From Calothrix sp. PCC 7716 (lineage in GTDB: Bacteria > Cyanobacteriota > Cyanobacteriia > Cyanobacteriales > Nostocaceae): 64,000 nt of DNA. A program made the translations under genes and the position numbers. The notes beneath the pieces were generated by a model. It worked only from the letters and a program-made list of their open reading frames with translations. It was not told the origin of the DNA and did no database searches. Shown one piece after another: positions 1-9,188 of the stretch (position 1 is the first letter of the stretch; each line of letters begins with the position of its first letter). Where the stretch lies: contig NZ_AP025018.1 of the NCBI RefSeq assembly GCF_019977735.1, forward strand, positions 5,522,580 to 5,586,579, read 5' to 3'.

Positions 1-966
1 ATTTGGGTTAAGAAAATCGCGATAACTACCCCACAAATTTGTGCCACCTGCTCCAATTCTTAAATTTATGACACCAGTAGCAAGTGAAGGACGGAGGTTT
101 GTTATAAATTCGATATTAGAATACGCTTCTACATTGGTTTTATCAATAGCCGCGCGTACTTTAACATTTTGTGCATCATAACCAGCTTGAAGGGTAGCAG
201 AAAACTTACCATCACGTGCCAAAACTTGCAACCCAGGAGCATCGTTATCTTGGTCGGCGCCTAAAAATCGACCAGCAGTAGCACTAAGAGTAACAGTAAC
301 ATCATCAGATATAACCTCCCCCTCTTCATTCGTGACTTTACCTTCAAACTCCAACCTAGAACGACCATCAGCAGGAATGCGAGGTTCACCCACAGGAGTA
401 AAAACAAGCTTAGTTTTTTGCTCCTTTACAATTACCTTAACACTACTAATTTGATTCTCAAGAGCTTGTGCAGTAATAATATTCTCACCTACTTGCAGAG
501 GGATGTTATACCATATCTTCGTATAAACCTGATTAACCTCATCCTTCTGTACAAAACTAGAATCTGAACTAATAGACTTACCATTCACCATCACCTTCAC
601 ATCCAAACTAGGATGATACTGCACAGCCAAATTAGTAGTCTTAGCTGTTGTTTCACCACCAACAGGAGTAATAATCTTAATTTCTTTCTTTTCTTCCTTT
701 GCGACCTTTGCGTCCTTTGCGGTTCGTTTCTCTTCCTTCCCCAACTCCACCCGTTCCAAAACAGACAACTCATCAGGTTTAGACAAAGCTTTATCAGGAG
801 AAAAAACAGGTATATCATCCTCCTCAACAGCAGCTACCACACTACTCTTTACATCATCATGCTGAACATGCTCATTACCAACAGTTTTTGCCGACACACT
901 AACAGCACTCAAAACAGGGATGGTACTGCAAATAGTAATTAAACCGTTATTAAATTTTTTAGACAT
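1..966 (-). CDS. Large secreted or outer-membrane protein with Ig-like domain, N-terminal part (runs off left edge)
   Basis: The frame is open for 322 codons from an ATG at 966 to the window edge, so only the N-terminus is seen. It starts with a signal peptide (MSKKFNNGLITICSTIPVLS, ending near VSA). An acidic stretch follows, then a Lys/Glu-rich segment derived from a dispersed DNA repeat (about residues 80-95), then Ig/invasin-like beta domains (VTVTLSATAG). The last visible residues (INLRIGAGGTNLWGSYRDF) look like the start of a beta-barrel. Its ATG lies one base after the stop of the upstream DUF11 gene, so the two are probably translationally coupled; they could also be one gene split by a frameshift. 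Function is unknown beyond cell-surface or outer-membrane location. Confidence 0.7.
   Translation of the reverse strand, partial: MSKKFNNGLITICSTIPVLSAVSVSAKTVGNEHVQHDDVKSSVVAAVEEDDIPVFSPDKALSKPDELSVLERVELGKEEKRTAKDAKVAKEEKKEIKIITPVGGETTAKTTNLAVQYHPSLDVKVMVNGKSISSDSSFVQKDEVNQVYTKIWYNIPLQVGENIITAQALENQISSVKVIVKEQKTKLVFTPVGEPRIPADGRSRLEFEGKVTNEEGEVISDDVTVTLSATAGRFLGADQDNDAPGLQVLARDGKFSATLQAGYDAQNVKVRAAIDKTNVEAYSNIEFITNLRPSLATGVINLRIGAGGTNLWGSYRDFLNPN
690..730. repeat. Dispersed cyanobacterial repeat inserted in frame in a coding region
   Basis: The bases around 696-726 (CCTTTGCG/ACCTTTGCG/TCCTTTGCGG on the plus strand) match the common intergenic family of TTTGCG and CTCTGTG-type repeats. Here the copy is read in frame within the surface-protein gene, where it encodes a Lys/Ala-rich segment (KRTAKDAKVAKEEKKE). 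Confidence 0.55.
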
Positions 967-967
967 A

Positions 968-1891
968 CTATTGCCGTCCCTCTCTAAACGCAGGAGTTAC
1001 AGCAAAATTCATTCGTGCCATACTAGAAGGTGCCAACTTAACTAAACGAGACTGACTGTTTTTATCAATCCTGTATAAATTCGGCGCCTGAATATAACCA
1101 GGTAAACTAGTTAAATCTAAAGTGCCAGTGCGATTACCAGCAATCACATTCGCTACTGAAAAAATTCCATTAGCATCAGTAATAATACGGTTGCCATCAT
1201 CCATATAAATTACAGCATTAGGAATACCCGGTTCATTTTTTTGTTGTTCACCATCAAAGTTTTTGTCAACAAATACCCGTCCAATCAAAGTTCCACAATC
1301 AGAAATAAGACCAGAACGAATTTTTAATTGATGACTAGCAGTATTACTCCTTGCACTACCAGCAGTTGCAACCGCTAAATTTCTACCATTACCACGCATC
1401 CCATCTGGAGTAACCGTAGCAGCATAGATAATATTTAATGTACCAGTAGGCGCCAGACTTCCAGCATAAGTCACATTAAAACTACCCTGCGTAGATTTGG
1501 TAACAGATACAGGAACTTGAGACGTAGTGTTATTATTAGATAAAGATGCTTGCAAAGATTTAGATTCCAACACCAAACCCAACGGCAACTTATCAGTTAG
1601 CGTTATATTCGATGCATTGACATTGCCAACATTGCGAATCGTAATACGGTAAAGTACGGTATCACCAGGTTTGACGACAACTTTATCCGCAGCTTTAGCA
1701 ATTTGCAACACTGCTACCTCTGTACTGAATACCGCACGATTAGTAACTTGATTTGTCAGATTATCACCTCCAAAAAAAGCTCTATTTTCAATTTCGTTTG
1801 CAGCAACAGGTTGTAACAAAGTTGTAATCCCAGGAAGCATCATTAATGATACAAAAGAACTACGCCAGAATTGGTTAATAATAAATCTCAT
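968..1891 (-). CDS. DUF11 / SdrD B-like repeat secreted protein
   Basis: A 307-aa protein with a signal peptide (residues about 1-31, ending PVAANE). A DUF11 domain at about 60-180 carries the usual VKPGDTVLYRITIRN and NASNITLTDKLPLGL motifs. A carboxypeptidase-regulatory/SdrD B-like domain follows at about 195-290 (IGRVFVDKNFDGEQQKNEPG, then TDANGIFSV). Such proteins are exported and act at the cell surface. The stop is one base before the ATG of the next gene, so they form an operon. The N-terminal module of large cyanobacterial barrel proteins often looks like this, which fits the idea that the two genes work as one unit or derive from one. Precise role unknown. Confidence 0.75.
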   Translation of the reverse strand: MRFIINQFWRSSFVSLMMLPGITTLLQPVAANEIENRAFFGGDNLTNQVTNRAVFSTEVAVLQIAKAADKVVVKPGDTVLYRITIRNVGNVNASNITLTDKLPLGLVLESKSLQASLSNNNTTSQVPVSVTKSTQGSFNVTYAGSLAPTGTLNIIYAATVTPDGMRGNGRNLAVATAGSARSNTASHQLKIRSGLISDCGTLIGRVFVDKNFDGEQQKNEPGIPNAVIYMDDGNRIITDANGIFSVANVIAGNRTGTLDLTSLPGYIQAPNLYRIDKNSQSRLVKLAPSSMARMNFAVTPAFREGRQ

Positions 1892-2355
1892 ATAAATAGA
1901 GTAGTTGCGAGAAAATAAGCGATGTTACTTTTTTTGATACTCACATCACTTATTGACTTTTATTCTTTTTTGAAAGGTAAATGCTGTTAAAATGCGGCGG
2001 TAGATGAAGTAAACTCGTCTAACATTAATATAATCAGCAAAATATACATTGATAACAGGTTTTTTACTGAATTTCGATGCTGTGGCGCCAAATTATCAGT
2101 AAGTACACAGAGGTATAAATGCTTAAGTATGTATATATACTGTAAAGATATTATTCTCTTGGGAACAAAATATCGTTATTTCTAGTGAACCGGGTTTATT
2201 CGTAGGAACTCGATTTCGGGAGCAAGCTAACCAACGTATCTTGTTGTACGTAATTAAATTGCATCAGAAATAAAACAGGAACCACCGTATTTATTTAATA
2301 TGCTGCGAATTGCTTCAGCAGTAGCTGTAAAATTGAATAAAAAGATAACGATTAA
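1892..2355. other. Intergenic region, no gene seen
   Basis: About 460 bp upstream of the DUF11 gene and downstream of the CPCC gene. It is AT-rich, contains one GGCGCC site, and has stop codons in all frames. It presumably holds the promoter of the surface-protein operon; no clear boxes are assigned. Confidence 0.5.
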
Positions 2356-3051
2356 CTAAGCATAACTATCCATTAATTTTATATATTCTTGGGTAACTTC
2401 TAATTGCTCTTTGTTAAGTAAAGCTAAATGTTTTTGATAATATTTATGTTGATATGCCAATGCAGAGTATACATAGTCGATAAATGCATAACCGCTGTTA
2501 TAGTTGAGCGAATAAATCATAAAAGCAGGTAAATAGTAGCGAAATCCTTTTGGGTCTAAAAAACCAAAAGAATCTCCCAACTCTTCTATTAAATATGACG
2601 GAATATCTTGCCATTTTTGTTCAAAGGTCATTTTTTTACTTATCTCTCTTGCTTCTTCCATGCTACACCAATCGTCAAGCGCTCTTGCTCCATGTAAAGA
2701 AAGACCATTCTCAAGGCTGACATTATTAAAAGCTTGATTAATTCTTTCAATTAATTTTACTCTCTTCTTTTCTAGTAAATATTCTAGGGGTTGCCAGTTA
2801 GCTGAACAAATATCTACTTCAGTCGGACGACGAACATAATGTAACCATTCCTTGTCACAGGCGCCGAACTCTATAAAATTGAGTTGTGCTTGGCGCAAAG
2901 AAAGGAAACGATTACCTATCCAATTAGAATTTTCTGCTTCATCAACCCAAAAACAAATTGGGCAAAAAATATAAGTACCAGGTGGCTGTGATTCTAAAGT
3001 TAAGTAACCACAACAAGGGCAAGGGTAAAGTTTATTTATTTTATCTTCCAT
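2356..3051 (-). CDS. CPCC-type zinc-ribbon protein fused to a DUF6714-like domain
   Basis: A 231-aa protein. Residues 8-42 form a cysteine-rich CPCC domain (YPCPCCGYLTL then FCPICFWVDE), four cysteines that could bind zinc. The C-terminal half (about 90-225) resembles DUF6714, with the FRYYLPAFMIYSL motif. CPCC and DUF6714 proteins are usually separate small proteins and often sit among toxin-immunity genes; that role is not shown here. It stands alone with long intergenic DNA on both sides. The family calls come from recognised motifs and the function is unknown. Confidence 0.7.
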   Translation of the reverse strand: MEDKINKLYPCPCCGYLTLESQPPGTYIFCPICFWVDEAENSNWIGNRFLSLRQAQLNFIEFGACDKEWLHYVRRPTEVDICSANWQPLEYLLEKKRVKLIERINQAFNNVSLENGLSLHGARALDDWCSMEEAREISKKMTFEQKWQDIPSYLIEELGDSFGFLDPKGFRYYLPAFMIYSLNYNSGYAFIDYVYSALAYQHKYYQKHLALLNKEQLEVTQEYIKLMDSYA

Positions 3052-3636
3052 AATAATAATAAAACTACAAATACGTACAAACGGCGCCTATCGATATATA
3101 AAAGATAAATCCCCGCGCTTGTATATCTATTTGTTATCTCAGATAGATTCCCCCAAGCATCTCAAGCTATTAATCAGTTGAAACGCTTAATTTGATAGGT
3201 AGATATAATCGGTAAGCTCCTTTCTACTTGAGGGAATCCCCTAGCTTTTTCTATTTTAAGTTGCTTTCCCCCAAGTCGCGCGTGCATTATAAGGCGCCAG
3301 CACCTACAGCGACGAAAATATACTCGCGTCTACTTTAGTAATACAAATGTTTGCTATACAAGATACATGTAGTAGGTTTACTGGAGAATATCGAGTGATA
3401 ATTTACAATGGAGCGAATAAATTTACTGTCTTCAATGGAGACCGCGATTCAAACGTTTTATCTTGAAAACCCCTATGCGGTCGAGCAGAAGTCCTCCCAT
3501 TCTATCAAATGTATACCTAGCGGTAAATAACCGTTATCGTCAAATTCAATCATCTATTAACACCCGCACCACCTGTCTGATTATGTAGTGCGAGTCGGTT
3601 ATATTAACTAAAAATCAACAAAATTCAACTATAACT
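3052..3636. other. Intergenic region, no gene seen
   Basis: About 585 bp between two divergent genes. I see two GGCGCC sites and no convincing reading frame, terminator or RNA gene. It must contain the promoters of both flanking genes. Confidence 0.5.
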
Positions 3637-3921
3637 ATGACAGATATAAACGATACGACAGTAGTTCTCCCTGATTATATTCGCATAATTGAGCGTAAGC
3701 CCTCTGGATGGCTAATCAAAGCAATGAAGCCATTTTCGACTTATCTCAAAGTAGATATTAATGACTTTGAATTACTGTATGGAATTAACAAGCAACAAAT
3801 TTTGGTTGAATTATTTCGTATAAGTGGTGGCAAGCTTGGTTATTACATTGGTGACCTGCGCCATAAACAATATTATTACTGTGGGGTGGAGGCAGAAATG
3901 GTAAAGCAAAAACTTTTATAA
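3637..3921 (+). CDS. Small hypothetical protein
   Basis: A 94-aa open frame starting MTDINDTTVVLPDYIRI, composition normal for a soluble protein. No family is recognised, no transmembrane segment is seen, and there is no strong ribosome-binding site before the ATG. It lies convergent to the CHAT-NB-ARC gene. It is retained because the frame is clean and no other gene explains the stretch, but it could be spurious. Confidence 0.45.
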   Translation: MTDINDTTVVLPDYIRIIERKPSGWLIKAMKPFSTYLKVDINDFELLYGINKQQILVELFRISGGKLGYYIGDLRHKQYYYCGVEAEMVKQKLL

Positions 3922-3995
3922 ATAGGTATTGGACGTGTTGATCCAATAGATAGTGTATAAACTACAGGATTATTATTTATGGAGTTGACTTACAA

Positions 3996-4040
3996 CTACA
4001 CCTCTAACCGTATAATATATGCTTCTGGCACTAATAGCTC
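3996..4040 (-). pseudogene. Remnant: last 14 codons of an AAA-ATPase gene
   Basis: Read on the minus strand this gives ELLVPEAYIIRLEV and a stop. That is the same C-terminus as the AAA-ATPase fragment at 9189-9417. The 38 bases at 3998-4035 recur exactly at 9192-9229. It abuts the stop codon of the CHAT-NB-ARC gene and looks like a recombination scar. Confidence 0.55.
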
Positions 4041-4042
4041 TA

Positions 4043-7000
4043 TTACACCGCTACATGCTCTGTATTTATGGTGTATATAGTAAAATTATGATAATTCAAT
4101 AGTGAAAGTGTATCGTTAACTTTAATTAAATCGCCTGTACAAGTAATTAACGAACGTTCATTGTATGCGTTAGTCGCTATTTGATAATCTTCTTTGTTCA
4201 GTTTTATGTTAATAAGCTCTGGTTTACCTACAACAAACCCCATTATTGTAATGTAAATAAAATTGTTTCGTTCAGCTATTTTAGTTACTATTCCCTGAAT
4301 AGATGTATTTGGTATTTTTGTAATTAAAACTATCCCAAGATAGAAGTAAGTTTTAGCAGAATCAAATTCGGCGCCAAATTTGATAAATATGTCCAAAGCA
4401 TATTGGTAGTAATGCTGTGCTTGCTCGTATTCGTGCATCTCTTGGGCAACCCTTCCCAACTGGTGGTAAGTTGTAGCAGAATAAAATTCGGCGCCAAACT
4501 TGATATATATGTCCAAAGCATGTTGGTAGTAATGCTGTGCTTGCTCGTATTCGCGCATCTCTTGGGCAACCCTTCCCAACTGGTGGTAAGTGCTAGCAGA
4601 ATCAAATTCGGCGCCAAATTTGATTTTGATATCCAAAGCATGTTGGTAGTAATGCTGTGCTTGCTCGTATTCGCGCATCTCTTGGGCAACGATTCCCAAC
4701 TGGTGGTAAGTGCCAGCACAAGCAAATTCGGCGCCAAACTTGATATATATGTCCAAAGCATATTGGTAGTAATTGCGTGCTTGCTCGTATTCGCGCATAT
4801 CTTGGGCAACCATTCCCAAGTTGTGGTAAGTTTTAGCAGAATCAAATTCGGTGCCAAACTTGATATATATGTCCAAAGCATATTGGTAGTAATTGCGTGC
4901 TTGCTCGTATTCGCGCATATCTTGGGCAACGTATCCCAACTGGTGGTAAGTTTTAGCAGAATCAAATTCGGTGCCAAACTTGATATATATGTCCAAAGCA
5001 TGTTGGTAGTAATGCTGTGCTTGCTCGTATTTCCGCAAATCTTGGGCAACGCATCCCAACTGGTGGTAAGTTTTAGCAGAATCAAATTCGGCGCCAAACT
5101 TGATATATATATCCAAAGCATGTTGGTAGTAATGCTGTGCTTGCTCGTATTTCCGCAAATCTTGGGCAACGGATCCCAACTGGTGGTAAGTTTTAGCAGA
5201 ATCAAATTCGGTGCCAAACTTGATATATATATCCAAAGCATGTTGGTAGTAATTGCGTGCTTGCTCGTATTCGCGCATATCTTGGGCAACGTATCCCAAG
5301 TTGTGGTAAGTGCTGGCTAAAACAGAATTGATTTGTGTTTCTTCTACATCTTGAAGCTGTTGTATTAATTTAACAACTTGCTGATAATATTCTTTAGCTT
5401 TGAGATAATTTTGTGTTTGTAAATAGCTACCAGCAAGACGATCTACTGCCATTACAATATGTAAACCTACCCTACCTGTTCTAATTTCTGATGGATAAGC
5501 GGCTTGTGCATTACAAACAAATTCCGATAGTTTCAAATTACTTTGAATATCATTAATCAGTTTTAGGTATTTATACAAACAAAAGAAGATATCAACTGTT
5601 TCTTGTTTCGTTAAGCAAATTTGTAAAGCATTATACAAGTTTTCATATTCTAGCTGACAGAAGGAAATACCGAATTGTCTTTCTGATGCTTCCTGAGATT
5701 TCATATACTCATAATACGAATTAGCCAAGCCAATATAGTGGTTTTTAAAACCTTCTTGTAATGCTTCACGGGTAACTTGTTCAAACTCTGCTAATTTCGC
5801 TTTTAAAAAGAAGGGAAAAATTGGCTGAATTTGTAACAACCTCTCTTCCCCTTTACTCGCAGGAGAGGGGTCGGGGGAGAGGTCAGACAACAAGCCCCAA
5901 TTTATCGCTTCTTGAATTGCCGCGTCAAATTTATCAAAATCATAATCTTGAAATGCTTCTAACTTCTGCAACTGTTTAACGTAATTAGGAATATCACTTC
6001 TATCAATAAACCCACTAAAAGGCGCCAGACACAATAACAACTTCTGAGCATCTTGTGATAAATTACTATGGGAGTACTCTACACATTTGAGAATACTCTG
6101 AGTTTTATCCTCACTCTTTCTCTCTGTATCTAAATTAATATCTGCTGCTTCTAACTTTATTAAAAGTTCTTGAGGTGAAAGACTTTTCAAATTTGCTAAC
6201 ACTACTTCCATCGCTAACGGATACCCCGCTAACAGTTTCATTATTTTCTGAAAATCTTCATTCTCTCTAATTTTACCAATCTTGCGCTCATCCCCCACGT
6301 TGCGCTCTAATATTCTATTAGATAATTCTGTTCTCGCTTCGTTATCCAATCCCTGTAAATTGTATATATTCTGTTTAAACGCTCCTTGCAACCAAGTATC
6401 TGAGCTACGTGAACCCAAAATTACCCGTGTTTTTCCTCCTACTAAGCGTGTTAAAAAATCTTGTAGCTGTTTTTGCTCTGGTTCTGGTAAAGTGTTTTGA
6501 ATTGCTAATTGTTGTCCTGTTATCGATTCTAAGTTATCCAATATTAAAATATAAGCTGATGCACGCAGTTTTGTTAGTAATTTCTGCATTTGAGCAGTTA
6601 TATTCATCGCTTGGAAATTGGCAAGCTCAAATTTATTATATACACGCTTACCAATTTCAAATAAAATTTGTGTTAGTGTCCAAGCTCTTTCATCGTAACC
6701 AAAGTAAAATATATCTGATGCATCTGATGGAAAATGTGTTGTCTGCCACCAACTACGTAAATGATTTAACAGAGTGGTTTTTCCTGTTCCTCCCATTCCT
6801 TGTAAAAGTAATATATTATGACGAAATAAAGCCTTTTCTATCTTCAATATTTCTAAATCTCGTCCAATAAATCCATATTCAGGCGCCGTATACTGATATA
6901 ATTTACCTAATTTACTAAAATACTCCTCTTCTTCTTGGGGTGTAAACTTCCGCAACCGCAAGTCAACCTGTCGGTTACTATAAACCACAGGTAACAACCA

Positions 7001-8158
7001 ATCTTCCAAATCAATATTGCTATTAAAATAAGCTATGCGCGTCTTATCATTATATAACTCTCTTCTACCTAACCGTATGGCTTCGGTTATTTCTTTGCCT
7101 TCAAATAAGTTTTTATATAGATGTTCTATCATTAAGCGCGCGGCAGAAACAGTTACAGAATATCCCATTGCTACAACCATTTGCATTCCCGCAGTCATCA
7201 ACCGACTACCCAAACTCGTCTCACGGGAACTTTCTTCTCCCTCACTTTTAACTTGTTTCCCTGACTGACAAGCGTTGAGTATACATACAGGTATTCCTTT
7301 CAGGGTTAATAAATTTGCTAACTCAAGAGCTTCCACTGGGTCAGCTTTACCTTTGCTTTCCCCATCCAAAAATAAAAATGCTTTTAATCCTTCGTAGGGT
7401 TTAATATCTTCGCGTCCCCACCTTGCTTGATAAGTATATTTGTTCCGTTTTACCCCTTCTTGAATATCTGCATACGCCATCAACGAACCGTGACAATCAA
7501 AATGGATTATATGATAATATCCGGCGCCTTTTTCTTCTAAATGCCGTTCCAAACTTTCATAAGTTGCCGGACGCAGTAAGTCCACATTTACACGCAACTC
7601 ACAATTTTGAATTACCTCAATCAACGGACGGGCAATGGTACGATAACCAACATCATGCTCCTCATCGGGTCGGGCAATTACAACCAGCAGGTTAATTACT
7701 GGAGATTGCTCTAAATTAGACGCTCCGGGTACTGCTTTTTGAATCCGCTTCCGTACCATTACGCAATCCACAGCCAAAGGTCTTGGTAAATCCTTGTCCC
7801 GCATAGCTTCCCAATGCAGCGCATGAAATTCTGGACTGTTACCAACTATCTCAATTTTTACGCGCGCGAGATTACCACGTAGCTGGCAATATTGATTATA
7901 GGCGCCTTTATCATCGAAAACTTGGTTAAATAAACTTTCCCCGTAACTAGTAACGCTCGCTTTTGCTGCTTCTGCTTTCACACCATTTAACATCGGGTAA
8001 GTCAGCCACTCTTCAAAATACCATTCAAGTTGCTGTTCTTGAGATGGTGTAAACCGGTCAGTAATGTTAATTTGATACTCGTCATCACCATCAAAAATCA
8101 AGCTTGCGACGAAACCTGTTGCTGTTGCCTGCTTTTCCCGAATTGTGATGACTGACAT
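4043..8158 (-). CDS. CHAT protease - NB-ARC-type STAND ATPase - TPR protein
   Basis: A 1371-aa NLR-like protein. Residues about 150-390 are a CHAT (caspase-like) domain with the probable His223 (HFDCHG) and Cys297 (NACQSG) dyad. Residues about 430-700 are a STAND ATPase with Walker A at 454-462 (GMGGTGKTT), a Walker B-like ILILDNLES and the following GSRSS motif. Residues about 900-1260 are TPRs, of which eight are near-identical 40-residue units (YYQHALDIYIKFG, AKTYHQLG). A short C-terminal beta-rich tail follows. STAND proteins are usually sensors that oligomerise on ligand binding, so a role as a protease-armed conflict or cell-death switch is likely but inferred. An in-frame dispersed repeat encodes about residues 758-773 (SPDPSPASKGEE). 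Confidence 0.93.
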   Translation of the reverse strand: MSVITIREKQATATGFVASLIFDGDDEYQINITDRFTPSQEQQLEWYFEEWLTYPMLNGVKAEAAKASVTSYGESLFNQVFDDKGAYNQYCQLRGNLARVKIEIVGNSPEFHALHWEAMRDKDLPRPLAVDCVMVRKRIQKAVPGASNLEQSPVINLLVVIARPDEEHDVGYRTIARPLIEVIQNCELRVNVDLLRPATYESLERHLEEKGAGYYHIIHFDCHGSLMAYADIQEGVKRNKYTYQARWGREDIKPYEGLKAFLFLDGESKGKADPVEALELANLLTLKGIPVCILNACQSGKQVKSEGEESSRETSLGSRLMTAGMQMVVAMGYSVTVSAARLMIEHLYKNLFEGKEITEAIRLGRRELYNDKTRIAYFNSNIDLEDWLLPVVYSNRQVDLRLRKFTPQEEEEYFSKLGKLYQYTAPEYGFIGRDLEILKIEKALFRHNILLLQGMGGTGKTTLLNHLRSWWQTTHFPSDASDIFYFGYDERAWTLTQILFEIGKRVYNKFELANFQAMNITAQMQKLLTKLRASAYILILDNLESITGQQLAIQNTLPEPEQKQLQDFLTRLVGGKTRVILGSRSSDTWLQGAFKQNIYNLQGLDNEARTELSNRILERNVGDERKIGKIRENEDFQKIMKLLAGYPLAMEVVLANLKSLSPQELLIKLEAADINLDTERKSEDKTQSILKCVEYSHSNLSQDAQKLLLCLAPFSGFIDRSDIPNYVKQLQKLEAFQDYDFDKFDAAIQEAINWGLLSDLSPDPSPASKGEERLLQIQPIFPFFLKAKLAEFEQVTREALQEGFKNHYIGLANSYYEYMKSQEASERQFGISFCQLEYENLYNALQICLTKQETVDIFFCLYKYLKLINDIQSNLKLSEFVCNAQAAYPSEIRTGRVGLHIVMAVDRLAGSYLQTQNYLKAKEYYQQVVKLIQQLQDVEETQINSVLASTYHNLGYVAQDMREYEQARNYYQHALDIYIKFGTEFDSAKTYHQLGSVAQDLRKYEQAQHYYQHALDIYIKFGAEFDSAKTYHQLGCVAQDLRKYEQAQHYYQHALDIYIKFGTEFDSAKTYHQLGYVAQDMREYEQARNYYQYALDIYIKFGTEFDSAKTYHNLGMVAQDMREYEQARNYYQYALDIYIKFGAEFACAGTYHQLGIVAQEMREYEQAQHYYQHALDIKIKFGAEFDSASTYHQLGRVAQEMREYEQAQHYYQHALDIYIKFGAEFYSATTYHQLGRVAQEMHEYEQAQHYYQYALDIFIKFGAEFDSAKTYFYLGIVLITKIPNTSIQGIVTKIAERNNFIYITIMGFVVGKPELINIKLNKEDYQIATNAYNERSLITCTGDLIKVNDTLSLLNYHNFTIYTINTEHVAV
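4381..5300. repeat. Eight 120-bp tandem repeats encoding TPR units
   Basis: A landmark (CTTGGGCAAC) recurs exactly every 120 bp at 4441, 4561, 4681, 4801, 4921, 5041, 5161 and 5281. Each unit encodes one 40-residue TPR of the STAND protein. The units differ by few bases, which points to recent expansion or gene conversion. Some units carry GGCGCC where others have GGTGCC. Confidence 0.95.
5841..5884. repeat. Dispersed repeat inserted in frame in the STAND gene
   Basis: CTCTCTTCCCC, ACTCGCAGGAGAGGGG and TCGGGGGAGAGG form a near-palindromic element. It resembles the widespread cyanobacterial repeat that gives a PDPSPASKGEE-like peptide when translated. It lies between the ATPase and the TPR region and keeps the frame open. 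Confidence 0.6.
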
Positions 8159-8298
8159 ATATAAATACTAATATACAAAAGATACTTACGTACTTACTAC
8201 AGAGTTAATGGTTCTCATTCCGGATGAACATGCGTTTTGACGGAAATAGGCGCCGTTGTAAAAAACAGGCGCCACTTCGCTTTGCATTTAGAAATTCC

Positions 8299-8703
8299 TT
8301 AATCTAAAATAGATATCACATTAATACTCGATACCCGAAACATAGGTTTTGTTGGCTTTTCGGTTGTAATAAATTCTTCTGCACCAATTGATAGTGCAGC
8401 AGCCAGATGCAATGCATCCATTGCAGCTAAACCGTACTGACTACTAATTTGATAAGCGTCTTGAACAATTTTAGTTAAATCCGGCGCCCATTAAGTGACA
8501 GTGTTAAAAAATGTTTCGTAAAATTCAGTTTCTTTGGTTTGTCGATTATAAACAGCTTTGGGAATTACTTCTAGCCTAATGAACTCACTGGATGCAAGTT
8601 CTCGTTCGGGGTCTTCTAAAATAGCTAGAGCTTTTTCGGATAATTCCCCGACACTCCGTGTGGCAGTAACTAGCACCCCAGAGTCAATAAAACTTATTTT
8701 CAT
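8299..8703 (-). pseudogene. PIN-domain toxin interrupted by an in-frame TAA stop
   Basis: The frame begins MKISFIDSGVLVTATR at 8703 and runs 70 codons to a TAA at 8491-8493. In the same frame it then continues for 63 more codons as a good PIN C-terminus (AMDALHLAAALSIG, EEFITTEKPTKPMF) ending at 8299. Together the two parts give a normal PIN length of about 134 residues. Acidic residues expected of PIN ribonucleases are seen in both halves (FIDSG, MDALH). It overlaps its antitoxin gene by four bases (ATGA), a typical VapBC-like layout. The single stop suggests recent loss of the toxin, or a sequencing error or readthrough. Confidence 0.8.
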
Positions 8704-8960
8704 GCGTCTTCCTGTAAACCACCTCGACGACTTGCTATTTCTTTTTCAAGTTCTTCTCTGGTTAATAAGTGTTCACCGGATGCAACAATTTCAGCGCGTA
8801 TTTGGCGTAAGCGCTGTCTTAGTTGAGATTTGTTAGCGGGAATTGCGGGTTGTGGTTGTACTGTTTTGGTATGGAGAGATTCGACAAAATCTAAGACTTC
8901 ATCTTGTCTTTCTTTGGGTAAGGTACGCCATTTGGCTAGTAGTTCTTGCTCTGGACTCAT
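8700..8960 (-). CDS. DUF2281-like antitoxin of the PIN toxin
   Basis: I chose the ATG at 8960 (MSPEQELLAKWRTLP), which follows an AAAGTAGGT ribosome-binding stretch, rather than the ATG at 9035. The resulting 86-aa protein starts with the DUF2281 signature (LPKERQDEVLDFVESL) and ends with a charged helix (REELEKEIASRRGG). Its stop overlaps the start of the PIN gene. Proteins of this type act as antitoxins and usually repress their own operon. With the PIN gene broken it would be an orphan antitoxin. Confidence 0.75.
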   Translation of the reverse strand: MSPEQELLAKWRTLPKERQDEVLDFVESLHTKTVQPQPAIPANKSQLRQRLRQIRAEIVASGEHLLTREELEKEIASRRGGLQEDA

Positions 8961-9188
8961 TTTTTTACCTACTTTAATATAGATATATAAATTAGTTTGA
9001 CTTATATTAAAGCGCAATACCCTATTATTTATCAAGTTCGGTCAGTTACTTCGTGTGTTTGGCTGTGTTGGTGCTTGTAGTGACGGACTTTCCTGTTGCT
9101 TGTTGCCAATAACTTTGTTAATTAACCTAAAATCTAAGCTTGTTTGTTTACCTTCATAAAAAATGACTATCACCAACTACACTCACCG

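Noticed and set aside
597-942. ORFs on both strands at 597-942
   Set aside because: They come from low-complexity and repeat DNA (RTQRSQRKKRKK type) and overlap the better surface-protein frame that enters from the left edge.
4381-5300. 120-bp regular repeats as a possible CRISPR or satellite
   Set aside because: The period is a multiple of three, the units encode TPRs in frame, and there are no variable spacers.
4330-5320. Long overlapping ORFs on both strands over the TPR repeats (305 and 319 aa)
   Set aside because: They are frame shadows of the 120-bp tandem repeat. The 1371-aa STAND frame explains the region fully.
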